64,000 nucleotides of DNA from CAG-533 sp022779465 (GTDB lineage: Bacteria; Bacillota_I; Bacilli_A; RF39; UBA660), in assembly GCA_022779465.1 (NCBI GenBank), contig JALFTB010000001.1, forward strand, positions 12,448-76,447. Reading direction: 5' to 3'. Under the pieces are notes generated by a model, which searched no databases, was not told the DNA's origin, and saw nothing but the letters and a program-made list of their open reading frames with translations. Positions 26,421 to 35,005 of the stretch are shown here, in pieces. Position numbers and translations under genes: made by a program. How positions within the stretch are numbered: the first letter of the stretch is position 1; the number at the start of each line of letters is the position of its first letter.

Positions 26421-28040
26421 TTAATTAACTTCTATTATATCATTTTCAAATATATCAAATGCTTCATTTATACTATTATGATTATTTATTATTGTTTCTT
26501 CATCGATATATTTATATTCTTTTGTATTTTTGTTTTTTATATAATCTAATTTTTCTTCAGTCCATTTTTCTTGATCTAGACATATAAATTTATATTTACT
26601 TTTATTTTTTTTGTTAAATTCTTTTTCAATTTCATTAAGGTTTTCATTAAAAATTATCGTTCCAGATTTTGATGAATTTGAAAAAATAACGTTTTTGGAA
26701 GAAGCAACTTCAATAGATGCATCTTCGATAATTGATAATAATTCTATTTTATTGTCAAGTTCAATTTTTTTCTTGAAATCATCCCAATTTTTTAAAAATT
26801 CTTGTTTTGATTCCTTACTAGCTTCTGCAAAAGCATTATTGATTCGGATTGCTTGTAAATTTAATAAATCTGTTGAATTTTCAGGCTCTGATTCTATTTT
26901 TTCATTTTCATCTGAATTTTGACTTTTTTCTTCTTTTTTTATTATTGGTAACTCTTTTTTTATTATTTCTTGAGTTGGTTGGTTATTGTTACTATCAATT
27001 AATTCTGGTGATAAAGTTTCAGTTGTATTTTTATTTGGAAAGTAACTTAGTAAAATGATTTTAATTAAAATCAAACCATCTTTTTTGTTATAACAATTAA
27101 CTATTTCATTAGCTAATTTTTTTAAATTTTCTAGAGAAATAAAGGAATGATTTCCATTTTTAATTTTTATTTCTTCTAAATAAATTTGATTTAAAATCTT
27201 ATTGATTAGAATGTTTGTATCTAGTCCTCTGTTTAAATAGTCATTAAAATAAGTATTAAATTCTTCTATTTTATTTTCATTTAATAACTCAAAAATGCGT
27301 GAAATATCTTGTAAACTAATAACTCCAAATGTTTGTTGAATTAAATCAACTGTTATTTTTTGTTTTTCTTTTGATAGCTGATCTAATACACTTAAAGCAT
27401 CTCTCATTCCGCCATCTGCTAATTCTGCTATGTATTTAAGGGCAGCTTCTTCTATTTCTATATTTTCTTCTTTTGATATTTTTTCTAAATTTTGATAAAT
27501 AACTTGGGTATTAATTCGTTGAAAATTAAATCTTTGACATCTAGATAATATTGTAATTGGCACTTTTTGTATTTCTGTAGTAGCCAATATAAATATAACA
27601 TGCTTTGGAGGTTCTTCTAATATCTTTAAAAATGCATTCCAAGCGCTTTGTGATAGCATGTGTACCTCATCTATTATATATATTTTATATTTACTAAATG
27701 TTGGTAGTATTTTAGCATTGTTTCTTAATTCTCTTATTTCGTCAACACCATTGTTTGATGCGGCATCTATTTCTATAATATCTGCTGATTGTTCATAATT
27801 ATTACAAGCTGGACAATTGTTACATGGAATACCATCAATGGGATTTTCACAATTAATTGTCTTTGCAAATAGCTTAGCAGTACTGGTTTTTCCTGTTCCA
27901 CGTGGGCCTGAAAATAAATATGCATGAGCTATTTGATTATTTTTTATTGATTCAATTAGTAGTTTTTTTATGTTATCTTGACCATATAAACTATTAAAAT
28001 CTTGTGGTCTATATTTTCTATAAAGTACTTTATATGCCAT
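26421..28040 (-). CDS. dnaX: DNA polymerase III tau/gamma subunit
   Basis: Clamp-loader ATPase. 539 residues with P-loop 'GPRGTGKTSTAKLFAK' (about 45-60), zinc-binding Cys cluster 'CENPIDGIPCNNCPAC' (about 64-79), Walker B 'IYIIDEVHMLS' (about 122-132), 'ATTEIQKVP' sensor and 'SRCQRFNF' motif. A flexible acidic linker (about 340-390) leads to a tau-like C-terminal domain. Strong AGGAGG SD before the ATG. First gene of the dnaX-ybaB-recR unit. Confidence 0.96.
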   Translation of the reverse strand: MAYKVLYRKYRPQDFNSLYGQDNIKKLLIESIKNNQIAHAYLFSGPRGTGKTSTAKLFAKTINCENPIDGIPCNNCPACNNYEQSADIIEIDAASNNGVDEIRELRNNAKILPTFSKYKIYIIDEVHMLSQSAWNAFLKILEEPPKHVIFILATTEIQKVPITILSRCQRFNFQRINTQVIYQNLEKISKEENIEIEEAALKYIAELADGGMRDALSVLDQLSKEKQKITVDLIQQTFGVISLQDISRIFELLNENKIEEFNTYFNDYLNRGLDTNILINKILNQIYLEEIKIKNGNHSFISLENLKKLANEIVNCYNKKDGLILIKIILLSYFPNKNTTETLSPELIDSNNNQPTQEIIKKELPIIKKEEKSQNSDENEKIESEPENSTDLLNLQAIRINNAFAEASKESKQEFLKNWDDFKKKIELDNKIELLSIIEDASIEVASSKNVIFSNSSKSGTIIFNENLNEIEKEFNKKNKSKYKFICLDQEKWTEEKLDYIKNKNTKEYKYIDEETIINNHNSINEAFDIFENDIIEVN

Positions 28041-28079
28041 GATTTCCTCCTGTTTTAATTATAACATAATACTTACTTA

Positions 28080-28502
28080 TTATCTTTTATTTTCCCAAAA
28101 TTTTTCAATTATTTTTTTATATTTATCTATAGAATTTTCATTACTTTTTTCTTCGATTTGAAAAAAGTTAGTCTTATTGTATATTTTTTTAGATTTTAAA
28201 CGTGGAACTAAATAAAATACCTTGTCAATTCTACTTTCTTTTATAACATTTTTACACATTTCACATGGTTCAATTGTTACATATAACGTACAATTGTTCA
28301 ATCTCCAATTTTTTAATTTTTGATTTGCTTTTGTAATTACTTTAATTTCAGCATGATCAATAGTTTTATTACTATGTTTTCTAGTATTATGGGCTTTGGC
28401 AATTATTTTATCGTTATGTACAATGATGGCGGCCACAGGTACTTCATCTTTTTTTAATGACTTATAGGATAGTTTTATTAATTCATCTATATATTTTTCC
28501 AT
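28080..28502 (-). CDS. tadA: tRNA-specific adenosine deaminase TadA
   Basis: Zinc-dependent deaminase making inosine at position 34 of tRNA-Arg(ACG). 140 residues with zinc and catalytic motifs 'DHAEIKVI' (HAE, about 54-61) and 'VTIEPCEMCKNVI' (PCxxC, about 81-93). I start at the ATG 6 bases after GAGGAG; a longer reading would run through the SRP RNA gene. TadA order next to scr and dnaX matches B. subtilis. Confidence 0.94.
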   Translation of the reverse strand: MEKYIDELIKLSYKSLKKDEVPVAAIIVHNDKIIAKAHNTRKHSNKTIDHAEIKVITKANQKLKNWRLNNCTLYVTIEPCEMCKNVIKESRIDKVFYLVPRLKSKKIYNKTNFFQIEEKSNENSIDKYKKIIEKFWENKR

Positions 28503-28512
28503 TTTACTCCTC

Positions 28513-28594
28513 AAAAAAAGCGCACATACATAGAGGCAAATATGGCTGCTTTCTTCCGAATCTGACCAGGTTATTGCGTTTGTATTGCGCATAT
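28513..28594 (-). ncRNA. ffs: Signal recognition particle RNA (small type)
   Basis: Minus strand contains the conserved SRP domain IV 'GGTCAGATTCGGAAGAAAG' followed by CAGCC, with the GGAA tetraloop and asymmetric loop that bind Ffh. The ends GCGCAATACA and TGTATGTGCGC pair to close the hairpin, and seven T residues follow as terminator. Small 4.5S-like form without an Alu domain, although Bacillus has the long form. Located between the parS region and tadA. Confidence 0.93.
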
Positions 28595-28596
28595 AT

Positions 28597-28626
28597 AATA
28601 TAGCATATTTTAATTACAGATTTCAA
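28597..28626 (-). promoter_or_regulatory. Promoter of SRP RNA
   Basis: Minus strand TTGAAA (28626-28621), 18-bp spacer, TATATT (28602-28597), just upstream of the RNA. Confidence 0.55.
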
Positions 28627-28675
28627 TAATTGGATTTTTACTAATTTTAAAAATTTGTATTTTTTATTTTTTTAT

Positions 28676-28691
28676 TGTTTCACGTGAAACA
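28676..28691. promoter_or_regulatory. parS site 1
   Basis: TGTTTCACGTGAAACA, a perfect 16-bp palindrome matching the Firmicute parS consensus bound by ParB/Spo0J. TGTGGAT starts 2 bp downstream. Confidence 0.95.
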
Positions 28692-28788
28692 TATGTGGAT
28701 TTTTTTTGTAATTAAGTACTTATATAACTAAGTAATATTTTATAGGTTAATAAATAATAATTTTTTGATTGTAATGTATGGTATACAA

Positions 28789-28804
28789 TGTTTCACGTGA
28801 AACA
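28789..28804. promoter_or_regulatory. parS site 2
   Basis: TGTTTCACGTGAAACA inside a perfect 24-bp palindrome (28785-28808), the longest symmetric context of the six. Confidence 0.95.
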
Positions 28805-28871
28805 TTGTTGACAACTTTAATATTAGATTTGATGTGAGTTATATATATTAAGTATGCTAATTTAGTTTTCT

Positions 28872-28894
28872 GCAAATTAATTTCAATAATTTGC
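28872..28894. repeat. Inverted repeat element, copy A
   Basis: 8-bp arms GCAAATTA / TAATTTGC around a 7-bp spacer ATTTCAA. Copy B is identical over 23 bp and copy C differs at two positions. Ends 21 bp before parS 3. Binding factor unknown. Confidence 0.85.
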
Positions 28895-28915
28895 TCTTGT
28901 AGGCAAAAAATTATA

Positions 28916-28931
28916 TGTTTCACGTGAAACA
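28916..28931. promoter_or_regulatory. parS site 3
   Basis: Perfect TGTTTCACGTGAAACA. TGTGGAA begins 2 bp after it. Confidence 0.95.
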
Positions 28932-28989
28932 TGTGTGGAAATAATTACTAATACATAAAATTTGTAAATGTTTATTTATTTTTTTACTT

Positions 28990-29015
28990 AAAATTATTTC
29001 CCGGGAAATAATTTT
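28990..29015. promoter_or_regulatory. Noc-binding-site-like 26-bp palindrome
   Basis: Perfect palindrome centred on TTTCCCGGGAAA, matching the Noc-binding consensus (A/T)TTTCCCGGGAAA(A/T) known from B. subtilis and extended by AAAATTA on each side. Only copy I noticed in the window. It lies between parS 3 and parS 4. Confidence 0.8.
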
Positions 29016-29022
29016 GTGTATA

Positions 29023-29038
29023 TGTTTCACGTGAAACA
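29023..29038. promoter_or_regulatory. parS site 4
   Basis: Perfect TGTTTCACGTGAAACA within a 20-bp palindrome, 7 bp from the Noc-site palindrome. Confidence 0.95.
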
Positions 29039-29116
29039 TATACTATTATTAATAAATTTTCAGTTTTTATAATAAAATTGATGAAATAACGCTATTTTAA
29101 ATAATTTAATAGCTTT

Positions 29117-29139
29117 GCAAATTAATTTCAATAATTTGC
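29117..29139. repeat. Inverted repeat element, copy B
   Basis: Identical to copy A over 23 bp (arms GCAAATTA / TAATTTGC). Ends 17 bp before parS 5. Confidence 0.85.
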
Positions 29140-29156
29140 ATTAGTAATTTTACTTA

Positions 29157-29172
29157 TGTTTCACGTGAAACA
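29157..29172. promoter_or_regulatory. parS site 5
   Basis: Perfect TGTTTCACGTGAAACA, followed after one base by TGTGGATAT, close to a DnaA box. Confidence 0.95.
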
Positions 29173-29220
29173 TTGTGGATATCTGTTTTTTTCTATTTTT
29201 TATTCAGATTTGGTTTTTCT

Positions 29221-29243
29221 GCAAATTAATTTTAATAATTTGT
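29221..29243. repeat. Inverted repeat element, copy C (degenerate)
   Basis: Same element with two substitutions (T for C in the spacer, last base T). Ends 18 bp before parS 6, keeping the element-parS spacing of the other two copies. Confidence 0.8.
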
Positions 29244-29261
29244 TTGTTTTTGTTGTGGATA

Positions 29262-29277
29262 TGTTTCACGTGAAACA
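29262..29277. promoter_or_regulatory. parS site 6
   Basis: Perfect TGTTTCACGTGAAACA in a 20-bp palindrome, with TGTGGAT just upstream (29254-29260). Confidence 0.95.
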
Positions 29278-29288
29278 TATCTGTAACT

Positions 29289-29314
29289 AAAAAAGGTAGC
29301 TTTTATGCTACCTC
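29289..29314 (-). terminator. Terminator of gyrA
   Basis: AGGTAGC / GCTACCT stem and a minus-strand T-run overlapping the gyrA stop; it shields the parS region from gyrA transcription. Confidence 0.8.
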
Positions 29315-31876
29315 TTCGATTTCTTCTGGTTCGTTTAGTACTAAACTAATTGTTGATACTATTTGATTATCTTTTAAATTAATTAATCTTGTACCTTGAG
29401 TTACTCGACCTAACTGCGAAATTTGATCCAAAGGTATTCTTATAATTATTCCGTTATTAGTTATGATCATTAAGTCATTATTTTCTTCAAATCGTTTAAT
29501 TGCAGCAATATTTCCGTTCTTTTCAGTAATATTTAATGCTTTTACACCTTTACTACCACGTTTAGTCTTGCGGTACTCACTGATATGTGTTTTTTTACCA
29601 TAGCCTTTTTCAGTAACAATAATAATGTTGTCGTCTGCTTTTGCTGTTTCTAAGCCTACACATTTACCATTTTCTAAGCTAATTCCTTTAACTCCGCTTG
29701 CAGTACGTCCCATTACTCTAACTTCTTCTTCATTAAATACTGCAATTCTTCCAGTAGATGATGCCATTATAACATCGCATTCACCATCAGTCTTTTTAAC
29801 TCCGATTAATTCATCATTTTCTTTTAAACTAATGCAAAGTTTTCCACTCTTTCTAATATTATCAAATTCTGCGATTCTGGTACGTTTTACTAGACCACTC
29901 TTTGTAGCAAATAATAAATATTTGCTATCATCTGATGGAGAATAACTTAACATTGATGTAATATGTTCATCCTTGTCAATTTGAAGTAAGTTAATAATTG
30001 GTATTCCTTTTGATGTTCTACCAAATTCAGGAATTTCATATCCTTTTACTCTATAAACCTTACCTTTATTCGTAAAGAATGTTAAATAATCATGTGTATT
30101 TAAATTTAGCAAGTATTCAACAAAATCTTCTTCGTTGGTTGACATTCCCTTTACACCTACACCGCCTCTATTTTGAAGTTTGTAGTTATCAACATTATTT
30201 CTCTTAATATATCCTTTATTTGTTAATGAAACTATTATGTTTTCTTGTGGGATAAGGGATTCATCTTCAATAAAGTCAATTGCAGTCATATCTATTGTTG
30301 TTCTACGATCATCAGAATATTTATTTTTAATTTCTGTTAACTCATCTTTAATTATTTGTAATACTCTTGCCTCACTAGCTAAAATATCTTTTAAATCAGC
30401 TATTATTTTTAATAATGCTGCTAATTCTTCATCAATTTTGCTTCTTTCTAAGCCGGTTAATCGTCTTAATTTTAATTCTAAGATACTTTCTGCTTGAATT
30501 AATGATAAGTTAAATCTTTCTATTAATGTATTTTTAGCAATTTCATCAGTTTCAGCGTTTTTAATTATTCTAATTACTTCATCGATATTATCTAAAGCAA
30601 TTTTATATCCCTCTAAAATATGAACTCTATTTTCAGATTTATTTAAATCAAATCTAGTTCTTCTGATTATTACTTCTTTTTGATAATCAATATATTTAGA
30701 TATAATGTCTTTTAAAGGTAATGTTTTTGGTGTTAATCCATCTAACATTAAGAACATTATACTGAAATTTGTTTGAAACTGAGTATGTTTATATAATTGA
30801 TTTAATATTACTTGTGGATTTGCATCTTTTTTTAGTGTTATTGTAATTGTTAATCCATTTTTTAAGTCTGTATGATAATCTGAGATACCATCTATTGTCT
30901 TATTATGAACTAATTCAGCAACTTTTTCTTGTAATTCTTTAGTATTTACACCATAAGGAACTTCAGTAATAACAATATTATTATGGCCTTTTACTTCTTC
31001 GATTCTTGCCTTACTTCTAATTATTATTGTTCCTTTTCCAGTTTCATATGCTTGTTTAATTCCTGAATTTCCAAGGATTATACCACCAGTTGGAAAATCT
31101 GGGCCTTTGATAAAATTCATTAATCCAATAGTATCAATATCTGGATTATCTATATAAGCTATACATCCATCTATTACTTCTCCTAGGTTATGTGGAGGAA
31201 TATTTGTTGCCATACCTACGGCAATACCCATGGTACCATTTACTAATATATTGGGAAATCTTGATGGTAAAACTCTTGGTTCTTTAGTGGAATCATCAAA
31301 GTTTGGATCAAAATCTACAGTATTTTTATTAATATCTCTTAACATTTCAAGGGATATTTTTGATAATCTACCTTCTGTATAACGATATGCAGCTGCTGAG
31401 TCACCTTCGATTGTACCAAAGTTTCCGTGTCCATCAACTAGCATATATCTTTCTGCAAATTTTTGAGCTAATCTTACCATTGCATCATAAATTGATGAGT
31501 CTCCATGTGGATGATAATGTCCCATTACGTATCCGACTGTTGTTGCAGATTTTCTATGTGGTTTATCTGGAGTATATCCACATTCATACATAGACCATAA
31601 AATACGGCGATGTACTGGCTTTAAACCATCTCTTAGGTCTGGTAATGCACGGGAAGCAATTACGCTTACAGAATAGTCTAAAAATGATGATTTTACTTCT
31701 TCTACAATATTATTTTCTGTTATTTTATCTTTTCCAGTTAATTCAGTATCAATTAAAGAATATTCTTCATCAAATTCTTCTTCAGTATTATCAATATTTT
31801 CATCAATAATCTCAGGATTTTTATTGCTATCTAACTCTGGATTGTTAATAATATTATTTTTTTCTTCTTCTGTCAT
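29303..31876 (-). CDS. gyrA: DNA gyrase subunit A
   Basis: Type II topoisomerase subunit that breaks and rejoins DNA. 857 residues. 'SSFLDYSVSVIASRALPDLRDGLKPVHRRILW' spans the winged-helix start (written here as family hallmark, about 64-94), then 'HPHGDSSIYDAMV' (quinolone region with Ser and Asp retained) and 'DGDSAAAYRYTE' style active-site Tyr near 175. The C-terminal beta-pinwheel has the GyrA box ('QNRGGVGVKG'). Unusually, about 60 mostly acidic residues precede the conserved start; an AGGAGG SD directly before the ATG and no later Met make this extension real. Confidence 0.96.
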   Translation of the reverse strand: MTEEEKNNIINNPELDSNKNPEIIDENIDNTEEEFDEEYSLIDTELTGKDKITENNIVEEVKSSFLDYSVSVIASRALPDLRDGLKPVHRRILWSMYECGYTPDKPHRKSATTVGYVMGHYHPHGDSSIYDAMVRLAQKFAERYMLVDGHGNFGTIEGDSAAAYRYTEGRLSKISLEMLRDINKNTVDFDPNFDDSTKEPRVLPSRFPNILVNGTMGIAVGMATNIPPHNLGEVIDGCIAYIDNPDIDTIGLMNFIKGPDFPTGGIILGNSGIKQAYETGKGTIIIRSKARIEEVKGHNNIVITEVPYGVNTKELQEKVAELVHNKTIDGISDYHTDLKNGLTITITLKKDANPQVILNQLYKHTQFQTNFSIMFLMLDGLTPKTLPLKDIISKYIDYQKEVIIRRTRFDLNKSENRVHILEGYKIALDNIDEVIRIIKNAETDEIAKNTLIERFNLSLIQAESILELKLRRLTGLERSKIDEELAALLKIIADLKDILASEARVLQIIKDELTEIKNKYSDDRRTTIDMTAIDFIEDESLIPQENIIVSLTNKGYIKRNNVDNYKLQNRGGVGVKGMSTNEEDFVEYLLNLNTHDYLTFFTNKGKVYRVKGYEIPEFGRTSKGIPIINLLQIDKDEHITSMLSYSPSDDSKYLLFATKSGLVKRTRIAEFDNIRKSGKLCISLKENDELIGVKKTDGECDVIMASSTGRIAVFNEEEVRVMGRTASGVKGISLENGKCVGLETAKADDNIIIVTEKGYGKKTHISEYRKTKRGSKGVKALNITEKNGNIAAIKRFEENNDLMIITNNGIIIRIPLDQISQLGRVTQGTRLINLKDNQIVSTISLVLNEPEEIEEVA

Positions 31877-31886
31877 CGTTTACCTC

Positions 31887-33815
31887 CTAAATATCAAGAT
31901 TTTGTGTAAATCCAGCATTAGCTTCGATAAATTTTCTTCTTGGCTCTACTTCTTCTCCCATTAATTGTGAGAATACTTCATCTGCTGCTATACAATCATC
32001 TACAGTAATTCTTCTTAAAACTCTTTTATTTATATCCATTGTTGTTTCATTTAATTCATCTGGGTCCATTTCACCTAAACCTTTATTTCTAGTTATTTCA
32101 ACTCTAGAACGTATATTTTCTGGTAAACTTGATATATATTTTTCTCTTTCTTCTTCAGTAAGAACATATTTTCTTGTTTTACCATGAGTTATTCTATATA
32201 AAGGTGGTTGTGCTGCATAAACATGGCCTTGTTGAACAATTGGTTTAAATAAGCGATAAAATAATGTTAATAATAATACTCTAATATGAGCACCATCGAC
32301 ATCGGCATCGGTCATAATTATAATTTTGTTATATCTTAATTTAGAAATATCAAATTCTTGTCCTATTCCAGTACCAAATGCAGTGATAATAGAACGTATT
32401 TCTTCATTACTTAAGGCACGATCTAATCTATTTTTTTCAACATTTAATATTTTACCTTTTAATGGAAGAATAGCTTGAGTCATTGCGTCTCTACCTTCTT
32501 TAGCAGAGCCACCGGCTGAATCTCCCTCGACTATAAATATTTCGGTTTCTAATGGATCTTTACTTTTACAATCTGATAATTTACCAAATGTATTTATTCT
32601 TTGTAAATCGCCTTTTCTTTCTATTTCTCTAGCTTTTTTAGCGGCATTTCTTGCACGAGAAGCAAGTAAAGCTTTATCGATGATAATTTTAGCATCAGTT
32701 GGATTTTCCATTAAGAATCTATCGAATCCTTTAGAGAATACACTATCAGCTAGTTTTCTAACTTCTGAATTACCTAATCTACCTTTGGTTTGTCCTTCAA
32801 ATTGTGGATTTGGATGTTTACAAGAGATAATCATTGTTAAACCTTCTTTAACGTCATCTCCTGTTAATGATTCATCTTTTTCTTTTAATATATTATTTTT
32901 GCGGGCATAATTATTAATAATTCTTGTTAATGCTCTTCTTACACCCTCTTCATGAGTTCCACCATCGTGGGTATTAATGTTATTAACAAATGAATAAATA
33001 TTATCTGTATAACCATTATTGTATTGCATTGCAACTTCAAAGAAAATACCATCTTCTGATCCTTCTACATGTATAATATCATCATGAATAGGTGTTTTAT
33101 TTTGATTTAAATATTTTACATATTCCTTTATTCCACCTTCATATAAGAATGTTTCACCTGTAGTATCTTTTTCGTCACGATCATCTCTTAGGGTTAATCT
33201 TAAGCCTTTATTTAAAAATGCTAATTCTCTAATACGAACTCTTAAAGTATCATAATCATAGATTTCTGTATCAAATATTTCTGGATCCGGTTTAAATGTT
33301 ACAGTTGTTCCAGTTCTATTTTCTTCACATGTACCTATTTCAGTTAATTTTTGAACAGTTTTTCCACCATTTGCAAATTTTGCTTCATAAATTTTACAAT
33401 CTTTATAAACATTAACATTAACCCATTTTGATAATGCGTTAACTACTGAGGCACCTACTCCGTGAAGACCACCTGATACTTTATATCCGCCGCCACCGAA
33501 TTTACCTCCAGCATGTAGTACTGTGTATACTGTTTCTACTGTGGAAATACCTGTTTTTGGATGAATTCCAACTGGAATACCTCTACCATCGTCTTTGACA
33601 GTTACAGAATTGTCTTTGTTAATAATTATTTCTATATTATTACAATAACCAGCTAAAGCTTCATCTATAGAGTTATCTACAATTTCCCATACTAGATGAT
33701 GTAAGCCTTTAACATCAGTAGTACCAATGTACATACCAGGGCGTTTTCTTACGGCTTCAAGACCTTCTAAAACCTGAATATCACTTTCTGAATAATGTTC
33801 TTTTTGTTCATTCAT
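31887..33815 (-). CDS. gyrB: DNA gyrase subunit B
   Basis: ATPase subunit of gyrase. 642 residues: GHKL motifs 'EIVDNSIDEALAG' (about 45-57), 'DDGRGIPVG' (about 76-84) and 'GGLHGVGASVVNALS' (about 117-131), transducer domain, and Toprim region with 'IVEGDSAGGSAKEGRDA' (EGDSA) and 'IIMTDADVDGAHI' (DxDxD). It ends with the 'QLMGEEVEPRRKFIEANA' tail typical of GyrB. Overlaps recF by 8 bases and is 10 bases before gyrA, so recF-gyrB-gyrA form one unit; remB is absent. Confidence 0.97.
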   Translation of the reverse strand: MNEQKEHYSESDIQVLEGLEAVRKRPGMYIGTTDVKGLHHLVWEIVDNSIDEALAGYCNNIEIIINKDNSVTVKDDGRGIPVGIHPKTGISTVETVYTVLHAGGKFGGGGYKVSGGLHGVGASVVNALSKWVNVNVYKDCKIYEAKFANGGKTVQKLTEIGTCEENRTGTTVTFKPDPEIFDTEIYDYDTLRVRIRELAFLNKGLRLTLRDDRDEKDTTGETFLYEGGIKEYVKYLNQNKTPIHDDIIHVEGSEDGIFFEVAMQYNNGYTDNIYSFVNNINTHDGGTHEEGVRRALTRIINNYARKNNILKEKDESLTGDDVKEGLTMIISCKHPNPQFEGQTKGRLGNSEVRKLADSVFSKGFDRFLMENPTDAKIIIDKALLASRARNAAKKAREIERKGDLQRINTFGKLSDCKSKDPLETEIFIVEGDSAGGSAKEGRDAMTQAILPLKGKILNVEKNRLDRALSNEEIRSIITAFGTGIGQEFDISKLRYNKIIIMTDADVDGAHIRVLLLTLFYRLFKPIVQQGHVYAAQPPLYRITHGKTRKYVLTEEEREKYISSLPENIRSRVEITRNKGLGEMDPDELNETTMDINKRVLRRITVDDCIAADEVFSQLMGEEVEPRRKFIEANAGFTQNLDI

Positions 33816-34908
33816 ATTTCTTTACCTCTACTTTCTTGTTGGATATTTTTATTACACTACAATCTTTTAAAAGTTTTTTATTTACTTTATCAATATCAGT
33901 TGTAGTTATAAATATTTGAAAACTTTTTTTAAAATTAGCAATTAAGGTATTAATTTTTTTATTATCTAATTCACTAAATAAATCATCTAAAATTAAAATT
34001 GGAGTTTTACCAGTATTGTTAATACAATATTTTATTTCTGCTAATTTAAATGATATAATGGCATTTTTTTGTTCTCCTTCAGATAAATAATTTTTTGCTT
34101 CTTTGCCGTTTTCTAGTTCAAAGATAAAATCATCTAAGTGAATTCCAACGTGGGTCATACCATAATTTAAATCTCTTTTAAAACTTCTAGTGTATTCTTT
34201 TATTAAATCATCTTTGGTTTTATCATTATAATGAGATACATAATTAATTTTAAGATTTGATTTTTTTACTGATTTATAAAATATTGGTTCTAAATATTCA
34301 TTTATTTCATCAATATATTGTTTTCTGATATGATTTATTTTTAATCCGATATCAATTAATTTATCCGTCATTATATCTAAATAATCTTTTGGTATAGTAC
34401 TGTTAATAAGCATCGATTTTAAATACATATTACGTTGTTTCATGATTTTGTTGTAAATACTTAATAATTTTAAATATTCATTATTAAATTCTGATAACTC
34501 CATATTTATTAGTTTACGATGAGTACTAGGATTGTCTTTAATCAATTTTGAGTCTTCTCTATTAAATAACACAACATTTAATTTAGATATATAATCACTA
34601 ATTTTAGTTACTGAAGAATTATCAATTTTAATATTTTTACCCTTTTTGTTAATGACAATTTTATAATTATTATAAATTTTATCTTTAATTCTTCCTTCAA
34701 TAACGGCAAATTCGTTATTATCTTTAATTAAATTTTGATCTTCATTAGTTCTAAATGATTTTGTTAAAGCTAAATAATAGATTGCTTCAACTATATTTGT
34801 TTTTCCGACTCCATTGTTACCTATTATAATATTTTTATAATCTGAAAAATTTAAATCTAATTTATCATATGAACGAAAATTTGTAAGTTTTAGATTAGTG
34901 ATTTTCAT
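33808..34908 (-). CDS. recF: DNA replication/repair protein RecF
   Basis: SMC-like ABC ATPase that with RecO and RecR loads RecA at gaps. 366 residues: 'LTNFRSYDKLDLNF' (about 7-20), Walker A 'GNNGVGKTNIVEAIYYLAL' (about 30-48), signature 'LSEGEQKNAIISFKLAE' (about 274-290), Walker B 'PILILDDLFSELD' (about 300-312) and D-loop. AGAGGG SD before the ATG. Separated from the upstream comK-like gene by a hairpin, so it probably has its own promoter. Confidence 0.96.
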   Translation of the reverse strand: MKITNLKLTNFRSYDKLDLNFSDYKNIIIGNNGVGKTNIVEAIYYLALTKSFRTNEDQNLIKDNNEFAVIEGRIKDKIYNNYKIVINKKGKNIKIDNSSVTKISDYISKLNVVLFNREDSKLIKDNPSTHRKLINMELSEFNNEYLKLLSIYNKIMKQRNMYLKSMLINSTIPKDYLDIMTDKLIDIGLKINHIRKQYIDEINEYLEPIFYKSVKKSNLKINYVSHYNDKTKDDLIKEYTRSFKRDLNYGMTHVGIHLDDFIFELENGKEAKNYLSEGEQKNAIISFKLAEIKYCINNTGKTPILILDDLFSELDNKKINTLIANFKKSFQIFITTTDIDKVNKKLLKDCSVIKISNKKVEVKKYE

Positions 34909-34937
34909 TTTAAACCCTCTTTTAAAGTCATATATTA

Positions 34938-34976
34938 ATAAAATAGGTATATCTGTGTCCCTATACCTATTTAATT
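34938..34976 (-). terminator. Terminator-like hairpin after the comK-like gene
   Basis: Perfect 11-bp arms AAATAGGTATA / TATACCTATTT with a 10-base loop between comK and recF; T-rich on the minus strand after the stem. Confidence 0.6.
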
Positions 34977-35005
34977 ATATCATAAAATAAACTATGTTTA
35001 AACAA

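Larger units (their letters stand above)
28627..29289. other. Centromere-like non-coding region with parS cluster
   Basis: A roughly 660-bp AT-rich non-coding stretch between SRP RNA and gyrA, about 9 kb from oriC. It holds six perfect parS palindromes, one 26-bp palindrome with the consensus Noc-binding site, three GCAAATTA-type inverted repeats each 17-21 bp before a parS, and four TGTGGA(T/A) motifs adjacent to parS sites. No convincing gene is present. Chromosome segregation (ParB loading, SMC recruitment) is the evident role. Confidence 0.85.

Noticed and set aside
28503..28592. A 30-residue longer TadA N-terminus
   Set aside because: The extension is the SRP RNA gene read as protein.
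28747..28932. A 61-codon minus-strand open frame inside the parS region
   Set aside because: It is built from palindromic parS and repeat sequence, has no SD and no recognisable protein features.
28676..29277. Repeated sequences that might suggest a CRISPR array
   Set aside because: Repeats are palindromic 16-mers with uneven 89-118 bp gaps and match parS; no cas genes are nearby.
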